The position numbers were made by a program, and so were the translations under genes. Positions 1-7,164 of a stretch of 42,703 bases of DNA are shown here, piece by piece. The notes below the pieces were generated by a model. That model had not been told where the DNA came from. It searched no databases and saw only the letters and a list, made by a program, of their open reading frames with translations. The first letter of the stretch is position 1; every line of letters starts with the position of its first letter. The stretch spans positions 1 to 42,703 of IMG/VR virus record IMGVR_UViG_3300034274_000018; one strand, written 5' to 3'. This DNA comes from a virus.

Positions 1-216
1 TTCAAAAACATTGTTTAATGGATAAACCGTTTTAGCCTGTATCAAAGCTTTGTATTCCGCCTCAGTTGGCAACGTATCAGTTGCAACAGTTAGCGAATAA
101 CTTGGGTTATAAAGGTCTATTCCATCAAAGTCTCCATATAAGGCTTGACAAGCATCTAAGCCCGTCCCTAATGTACCAGTAGTACAATCGCCTTGTAAAT
201 TTAATATAATTGCCAT
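1..216 (-). CDS. partial phage virion protein, possibly tail tube (3' end outside window)
   Basis: This open frame begins at an ATG at 216 and reads off the left edge, so only the first 72 residues are visible (MAIILNLQGDCTTGTLG...). It sits just downstream of the head-tail connector genes, 12 bases after the end of the preceding gene, where siphovirus-like genomes usually encode a tail tube or tail completion protein. I recognise no motif; the role comes from position only. Confidence 0.55.
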   Translation of the reverse strand, partial: MAIILNLQGDCTTGTLGTGLDACQALYGDFDGIDLYNPSYSLTVATDTLPTEAEYKALIQAKTVYPLNNVFE

Positions 217-228
217 TTTTTTATTTTT

Positions 229-747
229 TTATGGTATTAAACAATTTGTGTTTATTTTTAATCTTAATTTTACTATTCTAGCATCTACGTAATCACTTAT
301 TGCGCTTTTATCTTGGATTTTACTCACAGGTTTTGCCTCTGTTATGCCGTAATTAGGCACATCGACATAAGAATAACGCTCTCTCTTTTCAGACAAATCA
401 GTCACATAAATATTTTGCTTTAAAGCCGTTACTACTTTATCGTAAACAGGCTCTATATAATCAACATACGTTTTATCTGTTCTATCTTTATATAAAAGAG
501 ATTCTTTAGTATTCATCATGATAATTAAATCAGTATTGCAATAGCGATAGTTTCCTATCGTTTCAACAGGAGCAATGACATAAAATATCAAAGGAAACTT
601 TACCGCTTCTCTTGAATCACTCTCCGCTATAAATTTATTTAATGCATCTTGATTCCCCATATTATTCTGAACTGTTCTAGTTCCTGCAGGAGTACCCGTT
701 AATGTCATTCCATCAAATAAATAACCTAATGCTCTACCTATAATCAT
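229..747 (-). CDS. putative tail completion / head-tail joining protein
   Basis: A 172-residue protein without recognisable motifs. It starts at an ATG whose bases overlap the stop of the upstream connector gene (ATGA at 744-747), a sign of translational coupling in the late operon. Length, mixed alpha/beta composition and location between a connector and a probable tube gene fit a tail terminator or head-closure protein. This is positional inference only. Confidence 0.55.
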   Translation of the reverse strand: MIIGRALGYLFDGMTLTGTPAGTRTVQNNMGNQDALNKFIAESDSREAVKFPLIFYVIAPVETIGNYRYCNTDLIIMMNTKESLLYKDRTDKTYVDYIEPVYDKVVTALKQNIYVTDLSEKRERYSYVDVPNYGITEAKPVSKIQDKSAISDYVDARIVKLRLKINTNCLIP

Positions 748-1379
748 ATACTAAATCTGTTTTTCTTCATGAGATATATAACAGCAGGATTTGGATAATC
801 ATCTTCATTTTGCAATAAAAACTTAGTCAAGCTAACATAATATGTGTTCTGAAATGTTTCAACTAATGAACTATCAACATCAATGCCTGAGAATATTTCC
901 CAAAGACTGGTGTCCCCGTTGTACATTGAAACAGCCTGATTCCATATTTTTGCTTGTCTTGCAGCACCATTAGCTATAAAGCTATTTGCGGCACTACCAA
1001 CCCGTTCTCCCATTCCTGTTAATTGGCTCATATACGTAGGAAACCATTTCGCCCACGTATAATTTGCCAATAAACTCTTAGGAACTGCTCCCTCTGTATA
1101 TAATAATCCCTCAAACCTGTATGTACTTCCTTTGTAAGTATATGTGACTCCATTAACTAGGTTGTCCCATTTAGTTACTCCAGGCACATATACACCAGCA
1201 GTGACATTACTGTCAAAGTCTGTGAAAAGTTCTAGCCCAAGTGCAAGCTTAAGTAACTGACGAGCCTCAGTATCAATCCAAAAACTAAATGGATTATTAG
1301 TGTCACTAACATCAACCTCACCATTATTAGGGGTTATCAGTTCGCGTACAAAATAAGTATCGTCAATTAAATATGCCAT
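744..1379 (-). CDS. putative head-tail connector protein (DUF6712-like)
   Basis: A 211-residue protein two genes after the major capsid gene. The central part is rich in Trp, Tyr and small residues, and the C-terminal third (about residues 165-205) is a helical YYVSLTKFLL-type segment followed by an Asn-Pro turn. Bacteroidota phages commonly carry a connector-like protein of this length and composition (DUF6712-type) at this place. It would form a ring below the portal. The assignment rests on resemblance and synteny. Confidence 0.6.
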   Translation of the reverse strand: MAYLIDDTYFVRELITPNNGEVDVSDTNNPFSFWIDTEARQLLKLALGLELFTDFDSNVTAGVYVPGVTKWDNLVNGVTYTYKGSTYRFEGLLYTEGAVPKSLLANYTWAKWFPTYMSQLTGMGERVGSAANSFIANGAARQAKIWNQAVSMYNGDTSLWEIFSGIDVDSSLVETFQNTYYVSLTKFLLQNEDDYPNPAVIYLMKKNRFSI

Positions 1380-1381
1380 GA

Positions 1382-1837
1382 TTACTTTTTACTTTTAGGT
1401 TTCTTTGCGTCTGATTCTGCTTTTAAATCTGCTGCCGCTGCAGCTCTCGCTTCTTTAGCATCTGATTTCGCTTTCGCCTCAGCTTCCAATTCAAGTCTAG
1501 CTTTTGCTTTTGCTTTCGCTTTTATCTCAGCTTCTAATTCAGCCGCTGCTTTAGTTTTCACTTTCGCTTTCGCGTCTGCTCGTGCTTTTGCCTCAGCTTT
1601 TTCATCTGCTTCAACTTTCGCTTTTGCATCCGCTTTCGCTTTTGTTCTAGCTTTTATAGCATCAACCTGAGCTTTATCCCTTGCCTCTTTAGCGTCTGAT
1701 TCAGCTTTAGCTTTTGCTTTTTCTTCAGCACTGAGTATAATTGCAGCTTTCAATCCATATTTATTACAAGCCAAACGACTTCGTTTTATAATTGCTTCTA
1801 ACTGTTTCTGGTCACCTTCAATAACTAGCTTTGCCAT
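1382..1837 (-). CDS. Ala/Lys/Glu-rich low-complexity virion-region protein
   Basis: The first 35 residues (MAKLVIEGDQKQLEAIIKRS and on) look like a compact domain often seen as a very short protein beside phage capsid genes. The remaining ~115 residues are almost only Ala, Lys, Glu, Asp and Arg in AKAKAEA-type units, predicted to be one long charged helix or coiled coil. The gene lies between capsid and connector genes, with 2 bases to the downstream gene and 19 to the capsid gene. It could be a decoration, scaffold or DNA-contact protein. The tail was probably expanded by slippage. Confidence 0.65.
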   Translation of the reverse strand: MAKLVIEGDQKQLEAIIKRSRLACNKYGLKAAIILSAEEKAKAKAESDAKEARDKAQVDAIKARTKAKADAKAKVEADEKAEAKARADAKAKVKTKAAAELEAEIKAKAKAKARLELEAEAKAKSDAKEARAAAAADLKAESDAKKPKSKK

Positions 1838-1856
1838 AATAATAAAATTTTAAAGA

Positions 1857-3413
1857 TTAAACTCCTATCGCTGCTATTGCAGTTGTGAAATCACCTGTTA
1901 AGAACATATACTTGTTATAGATAGGAAATAAAACTTCTTCCTGAATGATAGCTACAACAGTATTGTTTAACTTTTGGTCTACGCTTTCCGCAAACTCTAA
2001 CGTCAAATCAGTGTATTGGAATAAAGCCGCAGCCATTGACCAATCACCACAAGCGAATTTACCTGCTGGCATCGCTGTTGTTTCAATTACTGGAACTCCT
2101 GCAATTGTAAGTACACCGTTCTCTAATCGGTTGACATCGATATAATGCTCGTCATTACCTTTTAAAGTTTCTATCTTAGTTGCATCCGTTGGGTTTAATA
2201 CAAAACCTGTGTTACGATATTGCTGTACATTGATAATAGAACTAGCCACTTTCAACACATCAATTTGTTGAGCCGCTGCTATAGAATCTTTAAACGCATT
2301 ATTAACAGTGAATGTCCAGTTTGCAAGTACATTTACATCTGCTGTATATGCTTGCTCTATTAAAATCTGTGTTGGACTAATAACAATTGCACTATAAGAA
2401 TTATCATAAGTACCGGCAGTAGTTGCTGCGAATGTTATAACATCCCCATTAAACAAAGTGTCTTGATTAGCAGTGAAGTTAACTAATGTTTGAGTGCCAC
2501 CATTATAAGTCGCAATACTTGTTACATCTCCAGCTATTCCAGTAATCTTAGTCGCATTTACAATAGTTGCGAAGTCATCCGCTACATTGAATATACCCGT
2601 TAAGTTATTTCCTGCACCATCACCCCAAAGCAATTGAAAATCTTCGTAATAACGAACCTGTGCTGGTAATCTCTGACGTAAGTGGTCAACTATAAATTTT
2701 GGTCTTCTTAAAATACGCTTAGATAAAGAAAGAAATGTACCTATTCTTTTAACGTCAGTGCTTTCTTCTACTTCTTTAAAGGCAGATTCTGGAAGAATCC
2801 CGTTTTCAGAAACCACACCAACGGCACGAACCCAATCAGTAACGGTTAAGAATGTTAATAATGGGAAATCGATTGGATTAACCCGTAATAAATCACGAAT
2901 ATTCAATCTTGTTACCTCTGGATAATCTACTACTCTTGAATCTTGAGCTGAAATAAATACATTTCCAGTATAATCATCTGTGATACTAACCGTTTTTAGT
3001 GCGAATGATACGCTTTGCTTCGGATTTTTAACAAACTGGTCAAATTCTGGTGATTTAACATGCTCCAAAACTTCTGCCCATAAAGCATCCGCCTTATTAA
3101 CATTAGCAGGTAATCCGCCTTCTTTAAGTTTAGCTAATTCAGTTCCTTGAGAATCAACCATACCTTTGTACTTATCTAGTTCTGTTCGATAAGATTTAAA
3201 GATTTCTGGATCGAAGTCTTTTAACTTTTCTTCAATTGGCGCTAAACCTTCTGTAAACCCTTCTTCGGTTATCAAGCCTGTTTTTGCTTGTCCAATAAGT
3301 TCTGAGAAATCATTTTTAATTTCTACTAACTTTGCATCAATCTGAGTTTCGCCTTGCGTTTTTATTTTTAATAACAGCGCGTCCTCTTGTGCTTTTTTTT
3401 CTTCTGGTGTCAT
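1857..3413 (-). CDS. major capsid protein, HK97 fold, with N-terminal delta-like domain
   Basis: 518 residues. The first ~120 are a charged coiled-coil segment typical of the scaffolding delta domain removed by the prohead protease. From ~140 onward the protein reads like an HK97-type capsid subunit: a VVDYPEVTRLNIRDLL segment, LSKRILRRPKF, then a C-terminal end with YTDLTLEFAES before the final strand. Residues ~280-375 form a Thr/Val/Ala-rich beta stretch that looks like an inserted Ig-like or A-domain loop. Portal, protease and capsid follow one another in the usual order. Confidence 0.9.
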   Translation of the reverse strand: MTPEEKKAQEDALLLKIKTQGETQIDAKLVEIKNDFSELIGQAKTGLITEEGFTEGLAPIEEKLKDFDPEIFKSYRTELDKYKGMVDSQGTELAKLKEGGLPANVNKADALWAEVLEHVKSPEFDQFVKNPKQSVSFALKTVSITDDYTGNVFISAQDSRVVDYPEVTRLNIRDLLRVNPIDFPLLTFLTVTDWVRAVGVVSENGILPESAFKEVEESTDVKRIGTFLSLSKRILRRPKFIVDHLRQRLPAQVRYYEDFQLLWGDGAGNNLTGIFNVADDFATIVNATKITGIAGDVTSIATYNGGTQTLVNFTANQDTLFNGDVITFAATTAGTYDNSYSAIVISPTQILIEQAYTADVNVLANWTFTVNNAFKDSIAAAQQIDVLKVASSIINVQQYRNTGFVLNPTDATKIETLKGNDEHYIDVNRLENGVLTIAGVPVIETTAMPAGKFACGDWSMAAALFQYTDLTLEFAESVDQKLNNTVVAIIQEEVLFPIYNKYMFLTGDFTTAIAAIGV

Positions 3414-3435
3414 TTTTTAAATGATTTTTAAATTA

Positions 3436-4266
3436 TTAATTATTAATTCGAGATAATAGACTACCATAATCAATAAAAGAAGTGTTTTGATTCGACGGCT
3501 CTTGTATAAGAGTGTCTTTCAAGGACGGCTTGCTATTTGTTAATTCTGCTATCATCTGTTTCAGTTGACTTAATTGTAAGTCGAATATCTTTTTATTTTT
3601 TACATCTTGTCGGTTTGCTTTCTTTATTAAAGCATCCATTTTTGTGTAAATATTTTCTAAATGTATTTTATTGTTCTTGGTCTTAGTTCCTAAAAATGGC
3701 GTTAACTTATTAGCTCCAAACGCTACAGTAGACCATTCGTGTAAGTTTATCTCTGTAACATCATAACCAAATCCAACCTTTTCAGCATCTTCTGGATTGA
3801 TTAAAGTATTAATGAATTTATCCCATCCATCGCCTTCCCTTTCAACATATTCCAACTGAACATATCTAAACCCAATACTGTGTTGATTGTAAATGCCGTC
3901 AACATATTTCACTAAAGTATCTTCACCTTCAGATGTATCAGTAAGCTTTGATTCTGTATATAGCACTTGATTGCCGTTTATGGTTCTTTCAGCTTCTAGT
4001 ATTGATTTACCTGGTAATCGCGTTAAATCATGAAATAAAGCATGAAGAATCTTATCCGGAGCGTTTGACTGAGCGCCACGATCATCAATTGACTTTTTAG
4101 AACAACCCATTCTTAAAGCATCGTAGTCATGGTCATAATAATTATAAGTATTGGCAACAGCTTTAATAATACGCCTCTCTTCGTCAATCTCTTTATAAGT
4201 ACTTAAATTCGTCTTTACCGCAAAATGCTGGTTTAATTTGTTTTTAGTTTTGTTGAGTTCCATCAT
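3436..4266 (-). CDS. prohead maturation protease, HK97 family (S78/U35)
   Basis: 276 residues between portal and capsid. Visible family features are the HDLTRLPGKS segment, the conserved HSIGF motif (about residues 130-134) carrying the catalytic His-Ser pair, and the LHEWSTVAFGAN segment near residue 175. A charged ~90-residue tail follows and is probably a scaffold-interacting part. The start (ATGATG at 4261-4266) overlaps the end of the portal gene. It cleaves the capsid delta domain after prohead assembly. Confidence 0.88.
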   Translation of the reverse strand: MMELNKTKNKLNQHFAVKTNLSTYKEIDEERRIIKAVANTYNYYDHDYDALRMGCSKKSIDDRGAQSNAPDKILHALFHDLTRLPGKSILEAERTINGNQVLYTESKLTDTSEGEDTLVKYVDGIYNQHSIGFRYVQLEYVEREGDGWDKFINTLINPEDAEKVGFGYDVTEINLHEWSTVAFGANKLTPFLGTKTKNNKIHLENIYTKMDALIKKANRQDVKNKKIFDLQLSQLKQMIAELTNSKPSLKDTLIQEPSNQNTSFIDYGSLLSRINN

Positions 4267-5698
4267 TTAATGTATTAGTTGCTCTAGTGTTTACAACACC
4301 GATTGCAATTAGTTGTTCTGGGGATAAATCCCATACCCTAAGTTTTTCAAGAGATTTGTCTTCAAGGTCTACCTCACAAGAAATCGCATACTGCCCGTAA
4401 GTTGTAAGTCCAGACATGAAATTTGAATTTGCTGTCTCTTGATTTGATTTTTTAGTTTCGGCTTCTTGTTTCTTGTCGGTTTGTAGTGCTGCAACATGGT
4501 CGAATGAAGCTAATAATTGAATGCCGTTCTCTTCTGTTTTTAAGAAACTGTTCAATCCTAACATAAAATCCACACTTTCTGGAATTATAGTAGAATCGTA
4601 TAACCTCTTTTCACTAGCATTATTTTCTTTTGCTAGACCTCCTTTTTTAATGTAATATCGAGTTAAATCTTCAGGAACACCAAATGCATTTGATACAGCA
4701 ATCGCATCGCTTTCTACTTCCTCAAACACCATTAATTCTTTCAATGATGTTGATGTCTTAACAAACTTCATTGGTTGTGGCACTATAGCGTGTTTGTACT
4801 GACCATTAAGAGTGCCGTATTTATTTAAGGCTTCTTGATTAATTTTTATTTCATCAGGATCTAAAGCAATAGAGCCTAATCCATCAGCGGTCTTCTCTGA
4901 GCTAAGAAATCCTAACATGCCACGATTATGAAGCATCACATTTCTGGTCTCAAAGGCAGCATCAATATTACTAATAGGACTTCTTAATGCTACTAGTTTG
5001 CTTACGCCCTCTGTGAAGTTTACGCTGAGTCTAATGTTAGGCGTGTTTGTTTGCCATACCTTATTAGTGTCAAGAGGCGTTCTACTGCCGTCTATATTTG
5101 TTAGAATATATTTAGAGATTATTTCTTCTTTCGTGGTTGCTTCAAGCCACTTACCAGTAATTACAGTTTCTGTGTTCGCATTAGGCAGGTTGTTCATTAC
5201 GTTGATTAATTTATAATCAAAGAATCTCTCTGCTCCAACAGGAACAGATGCATATACGTATGAATTACCAAATGTAGCGTAGTTAATCTTATAGTTTTTC
5301 AGCCATTCTAAGCCACTTTGAAGCGGATTTGGTGTGGTTAGTAGGGTTTTAAGTTTCCCCCCGTCTGCATCGTAATCTTTTAAATCTATGATTTCATCTG
5401 ATGCTAATACCTTTACTTTAAATCGCATGTTAGACCATGCGTCAGCTTTAATATTTATAACAGCGTTAACAACTGGGTTCTGTTCATAACACGTCATTAA
5501 GTACCAGTTATTATATAAATCTATCCAATTAGCTTGTTTTGTTAAGGCTGTAGGATTATTATATAAATACTCCAGCATTCTGTCTGTGAATCCTTCTTGG
5601 GGGTTGTTTCTAAGGGTCGTTGTGGATGAGCCGTAAGATTTAGTAGTAGGCTTGTTACCGAAGTTTTTTATTCGCTCTAAAAGTTTCTTACCCGCCAT
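4244..5698 (-). CDS. phage portal protein (HK97-type)
   Basis: 484 residues, first gene of the head module. Typical portal features: NPVVNAVINIKAD near residue 80, an LLTTPNP segment, YATFGNSYVYAS at about 140-152, and FGVPEDLTRYY at about 340-350. It forms the dodecameric channel at one capsid vertex, docks the terminase and joins the tail. In most phages the large terminase gene lies directly upstream. Here terminase ends ~9.7 kb away, with cassettes and a small-gene operon between. Confidence 0.92.
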   Translation of the reverse strand: MAGKKLLERIKNFGNKPTTKSYGSSTTTLRNNPQEGFTDRMLEYLYNNPTALTKQANWIDLYNNWYLMTCYEQNPVVNAVINIKADAWSNMRFKVKVLASDEIIDLKDYDADGGKLKTLLTTPNPLQSGLEWLKNYKINYATFGNSYVYASVPVGAERFFDYKLINVMNNLPNANTETVITGKWLEATTKEEIISKYILTNIDGSRTPLDTNKVWQTNTPNIRLSVNFTEGVSKLVALRSPISNIDAAFETRNVMLHNRGMLGFLSSEKTADGLGSIALDPDEIKINQEALNKYGTLNGQYKHAIVPQPMKFVKTSTSLKELMVFEEVESDAIAVSNAFGVPEDLTRYYIKKGGLAKENNASEKRLYDSTIIPESVDFMLGLNSFLKTEENGIQLLASFDHVAALQTDKKQEAETKKSNQETANSNFMSGLTTYGQYAISCEVDLEDKSLEKLRVWDLSPEQLIAIGVVNTRATNTLNDGTQQN

Positions 5699-5810
5699 GA
5701 ATGATGCATAATACTGATGCTCTCATTGGCTTTCTGTTAAAGTTAATCATTAAATGTATTTATGTATTGCTCGTGTCTTTAAACACAATGCACAACAAAT
5801 ATAAGAAAAA
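5699..5810 (-). promoter_or_regulatory. intergenic leader of the head operon, possible promoter
   Basis: Gene-free stretch between the portal start and the upstream terminator. On the minus strand TATATTTG (plus positions 5796-5803) matches the Bacteroidota -7 element TAnnTTTG, but no convincing TTTG lies 19-21 bases upstream because that place is taken by the terminator hairpin. A late promoter is expected here since transcription from the right should end at 5811-5834. Confidence 0.35.
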
Positions 5811-5834
5811 AAGCCGCTAATAAAAATTAGCGGC
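5806..5834 (-). terminator. rho-independent terminator before the head genes
   Basis: Perfect 8-bp stem GCCGCTAA / TTAGCGGC (5813-5820 and 5827-5834) with a 6-base loop. On the minus strand it is followed directly by a run of seven T. It would end transcripts coming from the cassette region and isolate the head operon. Confidence 0.85.
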
Positions 5835-5924
5835 TAAACGAAAAAAATTATTCTTATATAATATAGCTACAATGTACGAAGTTAATTTAACTTACTGATG
5901 ATTTAAAAAAAAATTCATAGCTTG

Positions 5925-5935
5925 GTGTTAACTAC
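5925..5935. repeat. outer cassette border (core box)
   Basis: GTGTTAACTAC overlaps the stop codon of the nuclease-like gene. Its exact reverse complement GTAGTTAACAC lies on the other side of that gene (6397-6407). This is the left limit of the cassette array; no paired half-site is visible further left, so the last site looks truncated or is an insertion junction. Confidence 0.7.
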
Positions 5936-6371
5936 AAGCACTACTTTTCGCTCTTCTAACCAACGATAGTAATATAGTCCGTTCGCATTGCAAATTTGCT
6001 TGTTGTCTGTTTGCTATTTTTATCGTTTCTATTTTTCCTTTTTCATTGCAGTAGAGTAATCCCCAATTTTCGGGTACTTCTTCAATCTTTATTAAGTCTT
6101 TAGGGCATATATAATATCTAAATTCCCCCATTCCAATATCAGCAAATTGCCTAAATGGCTTTTTAAAGTCTCGTAAAAAATCACTTCTACTTACTTTAGT
6201 TTCTATTAATACACTTGTCCAATAACACCAACCTAATACGTCTGGTATTTCGCCACTTGTTGTATTAGAAGTGATTTCAGAAGCAATCGTACTGCAATTA
6301 GGTATCTTAGTGTTATTACTATGTCGTTTAAGCCATTTAACCGATCTCTCTGTTAGTTCTTTATGTGTCAT
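5928..6371 (-). CDS. PD-(D/E)XK nuclease-like cassette protein
   Basis: 147 residues. GEIPDVLGW (about residues 36-44) followed by a strand LIETKVS (about 51-57) gives the D...ExK pattern of the PD-(D/E)XK nuclease fold. GMGEFRYYICPKDLI and ENWGLLYC are further conserved-looking strands. I have seen this kind of protein as a small phage or accessory gene; its substrate is unknown. The gene fills a cassette with perfect 11-base inverted boxes at both ends. A stand-alone nuclease could serve in DNA repair, recombination or defence. Confidence 0.65.
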   Translation of the reverse strand: MTHKELTERSVKWLKRHSNNTKIPNCSTIASEITSNTTSGEIPDVLGWCYWTSVLIETKVSRSDFLRDFKKPFRQFADIGMGEFRYYICPKDLIKIEEVPENWGLLYCNEKGKIETIKIANRQQANLQCERTILLSLVRRAKSSACS

Positions 6372-6396
6372 CTTTCGTATTTAATTTACCGTGCCA

Positions 6397-6459
6397 GTAG
6401 TTAACACGGTATATATTTTATTTCGTTCCTCAACAAATCATATACAATTAGTTGTACAC
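6397..6459. repeat. attC-like cassette site
   Basis: Box GTAGTTAAC, then GTATAT-A-TTTT..., then AATC..ATATAC, then core GTTGTACAC. The inner arms GTATAT/ATATAC pair, followed by an A opposite C position as in other sites of the array. It joins the nuclease-like cassette to the frameshifted gene at 6464-6717. Confidence 0.65.
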
Positions 6460-6463
6460 AATA

Positions 6464-6717
6464 CTAACTTCTTTTCCATTTACGAAACCCCCAGTAGTTC
6501 ATTTTCTTAACATCGTCAATTTTAATTTCAATAATTTCTTCTTTAGGGTTTTTTAACTTATAATTTTCCTCTTTAGCCACTTTCAAATCATTTGCTAATT
6601 TTTCAGTACACTCATCGTCTGTTTCCACCACATAACCACCCATAAAATAGCGTTCAATTACAATTGTCTTGCTTCTAGGTTTGTTAGGTATGTAAAAAAC
6701 TCTTTTAATCCGTTCAT
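6464..6717 (-). pseudogene. frameshifted small cassette gene
   Basis: The ATG at 6717 gives MNGLKEFF and then runs out of frame. One extra T in the six-T run (plus positions 6694-6699) would restore MNGLKEFFYIPNKP... continuing as an ERYFMGGYVVETDDE segment and ending IDDVKKMNYWGFRKWKRS before TAG. The downstream frame is open and protein-like, so this is either a one-base deletion or a sequencing error in a homopolymer. The right-hand box expected for this cassette is not found. Function unknown. Confidence 0.6.
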
Positions 6718-6740
6718 TCTATTTAATTTAAGTTATTAAT

Positions 6741-6774
6741 CACGTCGTTAATCATATAATAGCCGTTAGGGTGC
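6741..6774. repeat. partial cassette site
   Basis: Only the stop-side half is recognisable: TCATATAATAG, GCC, then the core GTTAGGGTGC (6765-6774). The start-side half of the neighbouring cassette is missing, so this junction looks like a deletion product. Confidence 0.45.
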
Positions 6775-6775
6775 A

Positions 6776-7018
6776 TTAAAGCTCGTTTACGATTTTATAT
6801 AAATCTTTTACTTCAATTGGATCTTTACGCTCTTTACACCTTTCATCTACAGATTTAAAGCATTGACATAATCTTTTATATAAAATCTTACGCATCTCGT
6901 GTTGCATATCAAATAGTAAATCATTCACAGCATAATCACCCTTTTTTGTTCTATATTCTTTTTCTTTTTTGGCATACTTTGAAACTAAATCAACTAGGTC
7001 GCTCGTGTACATTTCCAT
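6776..7018 (-). CDS. small cassette protein, unknown function
   Basis: 80 residues from ATG 7018 (MEMYTSDLVDLVSKYAKKEK). A longer frame starting in the core box is less likely. Mostly helical, Lys/Glu-rich, ending KDLYKIVNEL. It is flanked by perfect 10-base inverted boxes GTTAGGGTGC (6765-6774) and GCACCCTAAC (7028-7037), the same box pair found around the unrelated gene at 14499-14774. Function not recognised. Confidence 0.65.
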   Translation of the reverse strand: MEMYTSDLVDLVSKYAKKEKEYRTKKGDYAVNDLLFDMQHEMRKILYKRLCQCFKSVDERCKERKDPIEVKDLYKIVNEL

Positions 7019-7027
7019 AATAATAAC

Positions 7028-7158
7028 GCACCCTAACAATAAATATAAAACAGTAGGTGTCAGGGTGTCTAGTTAGCCCAATCTGTTTATGTTAAACTTG
7101 TAATTATTTTCAAATTAGATGCGTAAAATACCACCGTTTTATATTCTCAACGTTCCCC
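7028..7158. repeat. attC-like cassette site next to the LeuRS gene
   Basis: Box GCACCCTAAC (7028-7037), inner arm ATATAAAACAG...GGTG (7042-7059), ~70-base variable part, opposite arm CACCGTTTTATAT (7132-7144), core CGTTCCCC. Nine pairs ATATAAAAC/GTTTTATAT are perfect, then an A/C position and a GGTG/CACC pair. The core half on the right belongs to the sequence that forms the 3' end of the LeuRS gene. Confidence 0.7.
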
Positions 7159-7164
7159 ATAATA

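Noticed and set aside
6464-6717. Programmed ribosomal frameshift at the six-T run
   Set aside because: There is no slippery heptamer with a downstream structure and no known need for two products; a one-base deletion or sequencing error is simpler.
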